From Candidatus Methylospira mobilis (GTDB taxonomy: Bacteria; Pseudomonadota; Gammaproteobacteria; Methylococcales; Methylococcaceae): a stretch of 64,000 nucleotides of DNA. The notes beneath the pieces are model-generated. The model did not search any database. It had not been told where the DNA came from and saw only the letters and a program-made list of their open reading frames with translations. The stretch covers positions 2,481,389 to 2,545,388 of the forward strand of contig NZ_CP044205.1 of the NCBI RefSeq assembly GCF_009498235.1, given 5' to 3'. The position numbers and the translations under genes are program-made. Below are positions 48,105-57,894 of the stretch, piece after piece (within the stretch, counting starts at the first letter, position 1; the number at the start of each line of letters is the position of its first letter).

Positions 48105-51100
48105 ATGGCGACTAATTCCAGCTTTACGCGCCCGCCAAAGGCCGGGACACTCATAGGCCGCGAGCGCCCTATCGCCGCATTCGCGGAGGCGAAAAACCGG
48201 CTGACGCGCGAGCATCGCCATGTCATCGTTTTCCACGGCGCAGAAGGCATGGGTAAGAGCGCTCTGTGCGCGCATCTACGCCAGGCGCTGCTGGACAAGG
48301 AAAGTAAAACGGCCCGTTTTGCTCATATCGATTTCGCATCCACGCTCAACCGCATGGCTGATCGCGGATTGCTGCGGCTACGCGCGACATTAAGCCATAG
48401 CGGCACGATCAGATTTCCCTGCTTCGATATCGCCCTGGCCCTGTATTGGCATAAAATCTACCCGCATGAAGACATGCGCAGACTACTGAATGAAACCATT
48501 GAGGATAGCGAAAACACTTTTGAAGATACCAGCCATATTACCGACGCGCTGCCTGCCGGCCTGGCGCTAGGCTATCAATGGCTCTACATCCTGCGTTGCA
48601 GAACAGCGGAACCTTGGGTCAGCCGCGGCAATCAGGTCTTGCGCGACATAGAGCGGCTGACGCCTCAGCAGCTTTTTGAAAAACTCCCGTTTTACCTCAG
48701 CGAAGACATCAGGCAGTCTCTCGACGAAAACCCGGACAAAAAAACAGTTTTTTTTCTCGACACCTATGAGGCGCTGAAGGAATTATTGCCGGCAGAAAAC
48801 GGCGACAGCGCTTATGAAGCCGATACCTGGATACGCCAACTGCTGGAAGCGACTCCGGGCGTATTATTCGCTTTCTTTTCCCGGCATGCGCTCAGCTGGA
48901 AACAAAAAGAATCGGACAACTGCCACAATTACCTGGGTAATCAACACCTGCTCGAACCGTTGACTGAAACTGACGCCGAAGCGCTGCTGGGCAGCAAATC
49001 CATTACGGACAAAAGTATACGCGACGCCATTTTCCAGGCAAGCGAAAACTACCCGCTGTATCTGGAACTGCAAACCGAACATTACCAGGGCTTGATCGCC
49101 AACGGTAAAACACCGCAACGCGAGGATTTCATTGGCGCCAAAGATACGCTCATCAAGCGCATACTCCCTTTGCGCAGGCGCGATGAGGGTGAAACACTCA
49201 AACTACTGTCCGTCGCGCGCGCATTCGATCAGGAGCTGTTTGGCGAGATTATTCGAGGATACGGTACCGGTCTTGCGCAATCCGTACTCGGCGATCTGAT
49301 CAATACGCCGTTCATCCAGCGCTACCCGGATCAATATTACCGCATGCATCCGGCGATACGCGCGCAGTTGCTGGACGAACTGCCCCCGGATCGGCGGGAT
49401 GCACTGCGCAACTATTTGTTCCAGCGTTTCGATACGCTGTGCCAGCCTCCCAGCACCAAAGAACTTAAACCCGAACACGAGGACGCCTTTGACGAAGCCT
49501 TTTATTACTGCGACACAGACCGTGGCGAAGGCTGGCGCGTACTGGACTGGCTGGAAGCACGCCTCGATATTTTCGAGAAGGCCTCACGCTACGATTTTGC
49601 AAAGCCTTACCGGCTTTGGGCGGTGATCTTTGCCGCGCAACATTCTGACGAAAAAAACAAATTACAACTGGCGTCCACGCTGAATAATCTGGCCATGCTC
49701 CACGACGTGCAAGGCGAGTACGAAGAGGCCGAGCCCCTGTTTAACCGCACGCTGGTCTTACTGGAAGAGGCGCAAGGGCCAGAACATCCCAATGTCGCCA
49801 CCTGTCTTAACAATCTGGCCATGCTTCATGAGTCGAAAGGCCGATATAACACGGCCGAGCCGCTTTATCGGCGCGCCTTGGCCATTCAGGAAGCGTCGTT
49901 GGGCTCCGAACACCTGAACGTAGCCGGCACCCTGGATCACCTGGCCAGATTACATGAAGCCCAAAACCGCCCGGACGAAACGGAACCGCTCTATCGCCGC
50001 GCACTGGACATCAAGAAAAAAATGCTGGGAGAGGATCATCCCGGTGTCGCCGCCAATCTCAATCAATTGGCCAGACTCTACGATACGCAAGGCCAGTACG
50101 CCGCAGCTGAGCCGCTTTACCGCCATGCATTGGCCATCTGGGAAAAAACGCTGGGAACCGAACACCCATATGTAGCAACAAATTTGAATTATCTGGCGCG
50201 GCTGCACCACGCTCAAGGTGAATACGCCCTGGCGGAACCGCTCTATCGCCGCGCCTTGAACATATGGGAAAAAACATTAGGGCCGGATCACCCCAATGTC
50301 ACCGGCTGCCTCAATCAATTGGCCAAACTCCATCACGACAGCCACCAGTACAGCGAAGCGGAGCCGCTTTACCGCCGCGCCTTGGCCGCGAAGGAAAAAA
50401 ACCTGGGCGCCGAACACCCCGAAGTTGCCGAAACGCTGAATAATCTGGCCGAGATTTATCAGGCTCAAGGCCAATTCGAGCAAGCCACGCCGCTCTATCA
50501 ACGCGCGCTGGCCATTCACGAAAAAAACCTGGGAGAGGAGCACCCGCATGTCGCAGCCAGCCTTTGCAACCTGGCCAAGGTTTATCATGCGCAAGGCCAA
50601 TATGATCAAGCTATCCCTATTTATCGCCGCGCATTGGACATCAGGGAAAAAAAACTGGGCGCGGATCACCCCGACCTCGCCGTCAGCCTGAACAATCTCG
50701 CCAAACTGTATCATGCGCAAGCGAGATACGATGAGGCCGGGCCGCTTTATCAGCGCGCCCTGGCCATCAAGGAAAAAACCCTTGGAGCTGAGCACCCGGA
50801 TCTCGCCAAAATTCTGGCTTCCCAGGCAAAACTTCATGAGGCGCAAGGTCGACATGAATTGGCTGCTCCGTTATTTCAACGCGCACGCGCAATAATAAAA
50901 AAAACGCGCGAACCGGGAAGCTCAAGCACGCAACACGTCCCGATACAACAGCCCGCCGCGGACGCTCCAAACGGACCTGCCGCAACAAACGCATCTCCGC
51001 CCTTTCCAGCCGAGGGGTTTTCCGGCAGAAAACCAGACGTCGCGCATACGATAAGAAATACGCAATCCGCGGTGGAACAGCGCCACGCCCCCCCCAGCCA

Positions 51101-53546
51101 GCATGATATAGCCATACAGTCTTACCAGACTGCCTCTACCGTCAGCACGCCGCATCAGGAACTGGCGTATGGCGATATAGATCGGGAGAAACCGCTCGGT
51201 AACTATAACCCGCGTGAATCGCGCATTGAAACCGCGATACCCGATCAACCGGCCCCGCCTGCGCAAACGCCTATACCCGGCCCGGTAATTTTAAATGCGG
51301 CTCAGGAGCCTGATGGCGGTCAGCAAACGGACGCTTCGAAAAAATCCAATAAAAAAACCGCATGGTTTTATAACCGGGCAATGAACTTTTTCAAGCAGAT
51401 ACCGGGGATAAACCGCCCGAACACTTCTATCGACCTGATCCCTTCGGAGCAAAGCCATGGCGAACCGGATCAGGACAGACGGAAAGCTGCGCCCCAGCCC
51501 GTCAGGAGCTTTCAAAAAGACAATCCGAGTCCGGACACTTTTTCCATTGATTCAACGGATCAAAGCCGCAATGAACCGGGTAGAAACGACCCGGAGGCGG
51601 TCCCGGAGCCTGTTCAAAACCTCCCCAAAAGCAATCCGAATCCGGAGCCTTCATCTATCGATTCAACGGATCAAGGCTACGGTGAACCGGGCCCGGACGA
51701 TCAGGAGGCTGCGCAGGAGCCTGTCGATGAGCTTCTGAAATACAATCCGAATCCGGACGCTTTTCCCATCGATTCAGCGGATCAAAGCCACGGTGGACCG
51801 GCTCAGGACGATCAGGAGGCTGCGCAGGAGTCCACCCCTGATCTTCTGAAAAACAATCAGAGCCCAGAGCCTTTCGCTATCGATTCAACAGATCAAAGTC
51901 ACGCTGAACCGGCTCGGGACGATAGGAAGGCTGAGCCGGAACCTGCCCGTGACCTACCGAATAACAATCCGAATCCTGAGCGGTTGGCTGTCGATACGAC
52001 AGGCCAAAGCCACGAGGAACCCGGTCCGGACGATCAGGTGACGGCATTGAACCCTGTCCCGGATCTGTTGAGAAACAACCCGAATCCAGAGCCCTTGCCT
52101 ATTGATTCAACTGCAAGCCTATCGGAAAAAATTGACAATGCCCCGGACTCGTATGATGCAACGGTATTGATTTACAACCGAGAAATAACCGTCAAGGAAA
52201 AAACACTGGGGCCGGAACATCCCGAAGTTGCGGAACTGCTGCAGCAACTGGCAAGAATCCATGATGCGCAAGGGAATCGCGACGACGCTGCCCCCTTGTA
52301 TAATCGCTCGCTGGAAATCAAGGAAAAAACATTGGGAGCGGACCACCCCGATGTAGCGGAAGTACTGCAGCAACTGGCCCGGCTTCACGACGCGCAAGGC
52401 CAGCATGACTTGTCCGCGCCGCTGCACCAGCGAGCCCTGGTCATCAAGGAAAAAAGCCTGGGAACGGATCACCCCGACATCATCGAAAACCTGGATAGTC
52501 TGGCCATGCTGCGCAGCAAACAAGGGGATAGCACGGAAGCGGTGCAACTGTATCGCCGCGCCTTGGCAATCAAGGAGCGCACCTTGGGACAGGAACACCC
52601 CGATGTCGCACAAAGCCTGATCAATCTGGCCATGCTACACGATGCCCAGGGGCAATACAAAGAGGCTTTACCGCTTTATTTCCGCGCATTGGCCATAGAA
52701 GAGAAAACTCTGGGGCCGGAACATCCTGGCGTCGCCAAGTGCCTGCATAACCTGGCAAGACTGCACTATGCCCAAGGCGAATACGACGAGGCTACCGCGC
52801 TCTACCGACGCGCACTGGACATAGAAGAGAAAACCCTGGGACCGAACCATCCCGATGTAGCCCTGAGCTTGAATAATCTGGCCATGCTGCGCCATGACAA
52901 AAAACAACTGGATGAAGCGGAACACCTCTATCGCCGAGCCCTGGACATTTTCGAAAATGCGCTGGGCGCGGAACACCCGGGGGTTGCAACCAGTTTGAAC
53001 AATCTGGCAAGACTCTATCAGGATAAAAAGCAGTATGAAGGCGCCCGCCAGCTCTACCGGCGCGCGTTGGCGATCTGGGAAAAATCCCTGGGGCCGGAAC
53101 ACCCCAACGTAGCGAAGAGTCTGAATAACCTGGCTTCGATCTATTACACTCAGGGTCAATACGACGAGGCCGAACCACTGTATATCCGCGCGCTGGCCAT
53201 CAAGGAAAAAGCCCTTGGGCAACGGCATCCGGATGTAGCAACCGGCCTGAACAATCTGGCAAGATTATTCCACGACAAAAATCTGTACGACAAAGCGGAG
53301 CCGTATTATCGTCGCGGTCTGGAAATCTGGGAAAAAACATTAGGGCCGAATCATCCCAATGTCGCAAAAAGCTTGAATAATCTGGCAAGACTCTATCATG
53401 ACAAAGGCCATTACGAACAAGCGAAGCCGCTTTATCTTCGCGCGCTGGCGATCTGGAAAAACACTTTGGGACCGGATCATCCCGATATCGTATCCATCAA
53501 GAACCTGATTCAAAGGTGCAGCTACGGCTACAAGCCGCAAGACTAA
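48105..53546 (+). CDS. Giant STAND-type NTPase with two TPR (kinesin light chain-like) arrays
   Basis: An 1813-residue protein. An FxGRE-like entry motif (LIGRERP, residues 16-22) leads to Walker A GAEGMGKS (45-52) and Walker B TVFFLDTYE (214-222). A sensor-like FFSR (258-260) and a winged-helix-like region (about 360-440) complete a STAND NTPase. Residues 520-939 are ten 42-residue TPRs of the LYRRALAIxEKxLGxEHP type. Residues 940-1110 are a Pro/Ala/Gln-rich linker and 1112-1332 contain six acidic 37-residue repeats. Residues 1375-1794 form ten more TPRs. STAND proteins are signal-sensing switches; TPRs usually form the sensor. No effector domain is recognised, so it might act by oligomer scaffolding or with a partner. 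ATG 48105 follows GAGGG. Isolated gene. Confidence 0.9.
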   Translation: MATNSSFTRPPKAGTLIGRERPIAAFAEAKNRLTREHRHVIVFHGAEGMGKSALCAHLRQALLDKESKTARFAHIDFASTLNRMADRGLLRLRATLSHSGTIRFPCFDIALALYWHKIYPHEDMRRLLNETIEDSENTFEDTSHITDALPAGLALGYQWLYILRCRTAEPWVSRGNQVLRDIERLTPQQLFEKLPFYLSEDIRQSLDENPDKKTVFFLDTYEALKELLPAENGDSAYEADTWIRQLLEATPGVLFAFFSRHALSWKQKESDNCHNYLGNQHLLEPLTETDAEALLGSKSITDKSIRDAIFQASENYPLYLELQTEHYQGLIANGKTPQREDFIGAKDTLIKRILPLRRRDEGETLKLLSVARAFDQELFGEIIRGYGTGLAQSVLGDLINTPFIQRYPDQYYRMHPAIRAQLLDELPPDRRDALRNYLFQRFDTLCQPPSTKELKPEHEDAFDEAFYYCDTDRGEGWRVLDWLEARLDIFEKASRYDFAKPYRLWAVIFAAQHSDEKNKLQLASTLNNLAMLHDVQGEYEEAEPLFNRTLVLLEEAQGPEHPNVATCLNNLAMLHESKGRYNTAEPLYRRALAIQEASLGSEHLNVAGTLDHLARLHEAQNRPDETEPLYRRALDIKKKMLGEDHPGVAANLNQLARLYDTQGQYAAAEPLYRHALAIWEKTLGTEHPYVATNLNYLARLHHAQGEYALAEPLYRRALNIWEKTLGPDHPNVTGCLNQLAKLHHDSHQYSEAEPLYRRALAAKEKNLGAEHPEVAETLNNLAEIYQAQGQFEQATPLYQRALAIHEKNLGEEHPHVAASLCNLAKVYHAQGQYDQAIPIYRRALDIREKKLGADHPDLAVSLNNLAKLYHAQARYDEAGPLYQRALAIKEKTLGAEHPDLAKILASQAKLHEAQGRHELAAPLFQRARAIIKKTREPGSSSTQHVPIQQPAADAPNGPAATNASPPFPAEGFSGRKPDVAHTIRNTQSAVEQRHAPPSQHDIAIQSYQTASTVSTPHQELAYGDIDREKPLGNYNPRESRIETAIPDQPAPPAQTPIPGPVILNAAQEPDGGQQTDASKKSNKKTAWFYNRAMNFFKQIPGINRPNTSIDLIPSEQSHGEPDQDRRKAAPQPVRSFQKDNPSPDTFSIDSTDQSRNEPGRNDPEAVPEPVQNLPKSNPNPEPSSIDSTDQGYGEPGPDDQEAAQEPVDELLKYNPNPDAFPIDSADQSHGGPAQDDQEAAQESTPDLLKNNQSPEPFAIDSTDQSHAEPARDDRKAEPEPARDLPNNNPNPERLAVDTTGQSHEEPGPDDQVTALNPVPDLLRNNPNPEPLPIDSTASLSEKIDNAPDSYDATVLIYNREITVKEKTLGPEHPEVAELLQQLARIHDAQGNRDDAAPLYNRSLEIKEKTLGADHPDVAEVLQQLARLHDAQGQHDLSAPLHQRALVIKEKSLGTDHPDIIENLDSLAMLRSKQGDSTEAVQLYRRALAIKERTLGQEHPDVAQSLINLAMLHDAQGQYKEALPLYFRALAIEEKTLGPEHPGVAKCLHNLARLHYAQGEYDEATALYRRALDIEEKTLGPNHPDVALSLNNLAMLRHDKKQLDEAEHLYRRALDIFENALGAEHPGVATSLNNLARLYQDKKQYEGARQLYRRALAIWEKSLGPEHPNVAKSLNNLASIYYTQGQYDEAEPLYIRALAIKEKALGQRHPDVATGLNNLARLFHDKNLYDKAEPYYRRGLEIWEKTLGPNHPNVAKSLNNLARLYHDKGHYEQAKPLYLRALAIWKNTLGPDHPDIVSIKNLIQRCSYGYKPQD
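49662..50921 (+). repeat. First TPR array, ten 126-bp units
   Basis: Ten in-phase 42-codon repeats without spacers; consensus Vx-x-LNNLAxLYxAQGxYxEAEPLYRRAL. Units are diverged at the DNA level, so the array is not recent. Confidence 0.9.
51438..52100 (+). repeat. Six tandem 37-codon acidic repeats (first unit 36)
   Basis: Units start at 51438, 51546, 51657, 51768, 51879 and 51990. Consensus begins IDSTDQSHGEPGxDDQEA and ends LLKNNPNPEPF. High DNA similarity between units suggests recent expansion. Predicted disordered linker between the TPR arrays. Confidence 0.9.
52227..53486 (+). repeat. Second TPR array, ten 126-bp units
   Basis: Ten in-phase 42-codon repeats preceded by a partial unit (REITVKEKTLGPEHPE). 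Same consensus as the first array, so one array probably arose by duplication of the other. Confidence 0.9.
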
Positions 53547-53582
53547 AGCCGAGCGGAATCAGGGCAATCGCGCTTAAATTGA

Positions 53583-53776
53583 CTTGAAAACGCCGATAAG
53601 GCCGGCTGGAATAATGACTATTTGCTTCGGGTAAATAACCTGAAAACAGGTGACATCGTAGCCTTCGGTTCACATCTCAACGGTAACTTCGTTCTCGATA
53701 CTCTTTTCGTTATTAAGGACAGGGTGAACGTCAATAGCGGCGGGCTTTGTTCACGCTTCACTCATGTGAATGACAG
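53583..53776 (+). pseudogene. Coding fragment interrupted by an IS3 element
   Basis: A plus-strand frame with no start reads NNDYLLRVNNLKTGDIVAF, then GNFVLDTLFVIKDR and CSRFTHVN, and is cut exactly where the IS3 inverted repeat begins. It reads like real protein sequence (GDIVAFGS, FVLDTLFV), but I cannot assign a family. Both ends are missing. Confidence 0.4.
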
Positions 53777-53791
53777 TGATCCTGCCCAGTT

Positions 53792-54655
53792 TCAGCAGAC
53801 ACATTGCCAAGCGACATTTTTAAGTTCAAAGGCCTCAGGGGACAAATAGCCCAGTTTCGAATGAAGCCGTTTCCTATTCTAATACGCTTCGATGTAATCG
53901 AAGACGTGTTGTTTGGCATCGTTCCTGGTCGGGAATCGCTCTGCGTGGATCGCCTCGACTTTAAAGCCGTGATTCCAACTTTCCATGGCGGCATTATCGT
54001 AGCAATCACCTTTCTTGCTCATGCTGCAAATCAGTTGGCGTTTGGCCAGCAAAGCCTGATAGGCATTTGAACAATACTGACTACCTCGATCCGAATGGAC
54101 GATAACCCCTTTCGGTCAATGCCGCCGCCACAACGCCATCGTCAGCGCATCACAGACCCGTGTAGCGGTCATACGTTCAGCGATGGCCCAGCCCAGAACT
54201 TTACGCGAAAATAATTCAAGCACAACCGCCAAATAAAGCCAGCCTTCGCCAGTCCAGATACAGGTTATATCCGACACCCATTTTTGATTTTTCACCGGCG
54301 CTTCAAAATCCTGTTCCAACCGGTTGGGCGCTACCGGCAAGTTATGATTGCTGTGGGTCGTGGCCTTGTATTTCCGTGCTGCTTTCGCACGCCAGCCCCG
54401 GGATTTCATGATGCCGGCCACCGTATTACGACTGGTGCGATACCCTTCATCATTAAGACGCTTAGCGATCCTGATCGAACCTGCTCGCCCTTTTTCAGCG
54501 TCGAAAACACGCTTAACCTCATTAGCCAGGTCTTTACGCGCTTGCTGACGCAGCAAAGGTGGGCGCTTTCTCCATTGATAATAGCCGCTACGAGAGACTG
54601 ACAAAAGGCGGCACATCAAGGCGACGGCGAATTCAGCTTCAAGCGATTGAATCAT
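53792..54655 (-). pseudogene. IS3 OrfB transposase with two in-frame stops
   Basis: The full-length 287-codon frame is kept without shifts but carries TGA at 54116-54118 (ALWRRH-stop-PKGVIVHSD) and TAG at 53879-53881 (YIEAY-stop-NRKRLHS). DDE elements remain recognisable: SDITCIWTGEGWLYL, HSDRGSQY and the region NAAMESWNHG. It cannot make active transposase without readthrough. Confidence 0.9.
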
Positions 54656-54663
54656 GGCGTACT

Positions 54664-54922
54664 TTACCTCGGTTGTTTGGCGAAGTACGCCGCCGCTTTT
54701 TTTAGAAAAGATACCTCGTCTTCCAGACGGCCAACCTCCCGTTTCAGCCTGGCTAATTCGGCCTGCTGAAGCTTCTGATCTTCAAAAGGTTGGCCTGTTT
54801 GACGGCTTTTGGTTTGCCAGTTGTAGAGCATGGCTGCAGCAATACCGAGGTCCCTGGCTGTCTTAGGGACGCCATTTGCGCTTGAGTTTGGGGTGATTCG
54901 TTTCTTGCTCTGGAGTTTTCAT
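54664..54922 (-). pseudogene. IS3 OrfA, internally deleted and frameshifted
   Basis: It starts with ATG 54922 after GAGGAG (MKTPEQETNHPKLKRKWRP) and then hits TAA. The expected continuation KTARDLGIAAAMLYNWQ and ELARLKREVGRLEDEVSFL follows in another frame to TAA 54664. Part of the helix-turn-helix region is missing. Confidence 0.8.
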
Positions 54923-55019
54923 GGGACTCCTCAGGTTGGGAGATTACTCTCTTAGCTGAGGGTCTGTGAAGTTTGGGCAAGATCACAATTATTGTCGGCG
55001 TTAGCCCTGGACATTCAGT

Positions 55020-55325
55020 TTAACCGCTGACTGCCTTGCCATGTTCATCAAACTCAAGCATAGTTACGTCGCCATCGATATCAATAACTTCGGCGCGCAT
55101 CAAGACACCGTTTTCATGATAAACGTAGCGATGCTGAATCTCCAGCTCGCCGTAAACCAGCTTGTGCAGAGCGGTTAGACGCCCCTGCTCATCGAAGTAA
55201 CCGCAGAAATAGGTATTCCGGTTTTCTATCTGCTGTTCATCCAGCTCGTTCACCAGGTTGAAAGGCAACTGCACTCCGGTGTAACTTAAAAAAAAGCGGC
55301 GCGTTCCGGATGGTTCTTCAGACAT
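55020..55325 (-). CDS. DUF6156-like small protein
   Basis: A 101-residue soluble protein (RRFFLSYTGVQLPFNLVNEL, NTYFCGYFDEQGRL, HRYVYHENGVLMRAEV). The RYFLSYSGV-type opening and the YDENGxLxRA strand resemble DUF6156 proteins, function unknown. It sits upstream of nothing on its strand except IS debris and is 44 bp after the transporter gene start region's downstream end, so it is probably co-transcribed with the BASS transporter. Confidence 0.6.
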   Translation of the reverse strand: MSEEPSGTRRFFLSYTGVQLPFNLVNELDEQQIENRNTYFCGYFDEQGRLTALHKLVYGELEIQHRYVYHENGVLMRAEVIDIDGDVTMLEFDEHGKAVSG

Positions 55326-55369
55326 GCTGACTCCATAAGGGGTTACAGTGATAATGAATCGACATCGCT

Positions 55370-56425
55370 TTATTCAGTCTGCCGCGCAAATAGTTTGTGA
55401 TCGACAACAGAAGCAATCAGGTGCTGAACAAGGTTATAGAAAATGATGGGCAACATCACTTGCGGATGATCGGCCAAAGCCACCGACGCCAAAACCAGCC
55501 CTGTGCCATTATTATTCATGCCAAGACCGAACATCAGCGAAACCCTGCTGTTGCGGTCGGCGTGAAAGAAATCCGCCAGCAGATAACCGGACGCGAACGC
55601 GGCAACGCATAGCGTGGTGACAACCAGCAGGATCAGCGCCAGGAAATCCACATCGGGTTGAGACAACGCCTGGGGCAAGGTCAATGAAGCATTCGAATAA
55701 TTGAGCAGTATAAGCACAATATAATTGATGAGCTTCAATACCGGTTTCATCTCCGCAAATACAAGCTCTCCGATAAGCCGGCGCGCCAGAATACCGAGCA
55801 GCGAAGGCAGAATAACCCAGATGCCAAGAAAAGAAATCACGCCTCCCGACGCCAGCTCATGTAAATCCTCTGAGTAATCGCCAGAGGTCACAAAGCCGAC
55901 CGTATGCAATACCAGCGGCGTCAGCAGCGGACTCAAAAAAGTGGTCAGTAAGACCAGACCAAGACTCAAGGCCAGGTTGCCATTGGCGTTTTGCGCCCAC
56001 GCGGTGGAAGCGCCCGCTATCGGCATCGACGCAACCAGCGCCAGACCGACCAGTATCTGCTGCACTTCCTCTGAATTATGCCAGAGCTTCATCAGAAAAC
56101 TGACGCCGACAATAAAAATCAACGGGGTCAGCAAATTGCCGCCTACCCCACCCAGCAGCAGATACGGTCTGCTGAACAGATGCGTCAATTCTTCCGTTTT
56201 GACGCCCAGCCCTGCATTGAACAGCAAAGTCGCGAGCATGATAAGCGGCAGGGAAAAAACCAGATCGCCGCCGAAGATATTAACGCCGCCCAGGTTGACA
56301 TGACGTATCCATAATCCCAATCCCGGCAGTACGCTTGCAAGCAGATAAGAGGCGACAATTACCCAGATGAAATATTGATGGATGAAATGAACGATGGCGG
56401 CAATCAGATTTTTGCTGGGGCTCAT
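55370..56425 (-). CDS. Bile acid:Na+ symporter (BASS) family transporter
   Basis: A 351-residue membrane protein with about nine to ten helices. It has the BASS features LLFNAGLGVKTEEL, LALVASMPIAGASTAWAQNANGN and the second inverted-repeat crossover GLGMNNNGTGLVLASVAL. The substrate is unknown; relatives carry organic anions using the sodium gradient, which the NQR pump in this genome could supply. ATG 56425 (MSPSKN) was preferred to the longer frame start at 56452. Confidence 0.87.
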   Translation of the reverse strand: MSPSKNLIAAIVHFIHQYFIWVIVASYLLASVLPGLGLWIRHVNLGGVNIFGGDLVFSLPLIMLATLLFNAGLGVKTEELTHLFSRPYLLLGGVGGNLLTPLIFIVGVSFLMKLWHNSEEVQQILVGLALVASMPIAGASTAWAQNANGNLALSLGLVLLTTFLSPLLTPLVLHTVGFVTSGDYSEDLHELASGGVISFLGIWVILPSLLGILARRLIGELVFAEMKPVLKLINYIVLILLNYSNASLTLPQALSQPDVDFLALILLVVTTLCVAAFASGYLLADFFHADRNSRVSLMFGLGMNNNGTGLVLASVALADHPQVMLPIIFYNLVQHLIASVVDHKLFARQTE

Positions 56426-56452
56426 GTACCGGACTCCTGGAAGATCGCCCAA

Positions 56453-57216
<764 letters not shown>

Positions 57217-57264
57217 TAAGGGCTCCCTTGTCGACTCTCTTAAATGATTCCGCCGCCCATGTCG

Positions 57265-57894
57265 TCATGCGGAGTGACGCCGAAACAGCGCATAGGCCAC
57301 ATCGCCGGACTGCTTCTGCCGCAACACTTCCCAGTTTTCCGGCAGATCGTTTAATTTCGCCTCCCGTTCCGATTCAATATAAATACGCGCCGTTGCGGCC
57401 AGCCGGCCCGCGGATTCCAATGCACGGCAAACCGGCGGCGCCAATGATAGCCGGAACGGCGGGTCCAAAAAAACAATATCAAAAACCGGGCTCGCCGTTT
57501 CCAGGTAAGCAAGTACCGGTTGTTGCATTATCTGCACGCGATCGGCAGCTTGCAATACCGCAATACTGCGCTGCAGTGCCTGACAAACGGCCGGCGCCTG
57601 TTCGACCATGACTACCCGCTGTGCGCCGCGTGAAGCCGCTTCGAAACCCAGCGCGCCGCTACCGGCAAACAAATCCAGGCAGCTTGATCCGCTCAGATCC
57701 TGACCCAGCCAATTAAACAGGGTTTCACGCACCCGGCCCGGCGTCGGACGCAGACCCGGCGCATCGGGAAACAGGAGTTTACGGCTACGCCAGACCCCGC
57801 CGATAATTCTCAGTTCGTTTTTTTCGGCAAAACCGTGCGCGCCGCGCTGCCCATTAACCGGCAGGGAAGCAACGACACCCTGTTCATTTTTCAT
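57265..57894 (-). CDS. rsmD: 16S rRNA (guanine966-N2)-methyltransferase
   Basis: A 209-residue SAM-dependent methyltransferase. RIIGGVWRSRKL at the start, the SAM loop DLFAGSGALGFEAASRGA and the catalytic DPPF tetrapeptide (IVFLDPPF) identify RsmD. ATG 57894 overlaps the end of the M16 gene by 11 bases. The N-terminus has an extra 25 residues compared with E. coli. Confidence 0.95.
   Translation of the reverse strand: MKNEQGVVASLPVNGQRGAHGFAEKNELRIIGGVWRSRKLLFPDAPGLRPTPGRVRETLFNWLGQDLSGSSCLDLFAGSGALGFEAASRGAQRVVMVEQAPAVCQALQRSIAVLQAADRVQIMQQPVLAYLETASPVFDIVFLDPPFRLSLAPPVCRALESAGRLAATARIYIESEREAKLNDLPENWEVLRQKQSGDVAYALFRRHSA

Larger units (their letters stand above)
53777..54985 (-). mobile_element. 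Degenerate IS3-family insertion sequence
   Basis: It is bounded by imperfect inverted repeats: TGATCCTGCCCAGTTTC at 53777 and, reversed, TGATCTTGCCCAAAC ending at 54985. Length is 1209 bp. It holds orfA and orfB pseudogenes on the minus strand. No clear target duplication is seen. Its orfB end matches the scar at 5899-6016, so the same IS type inserted at least twice. Confidence 0.85.

Noticed and set aside
49662..53486. Possible CRISPR or satellite array
   Set aside because: The repeats are in-frame 126-bp and 111-bp coding units (TPR and acidic linker) without unique spacers.
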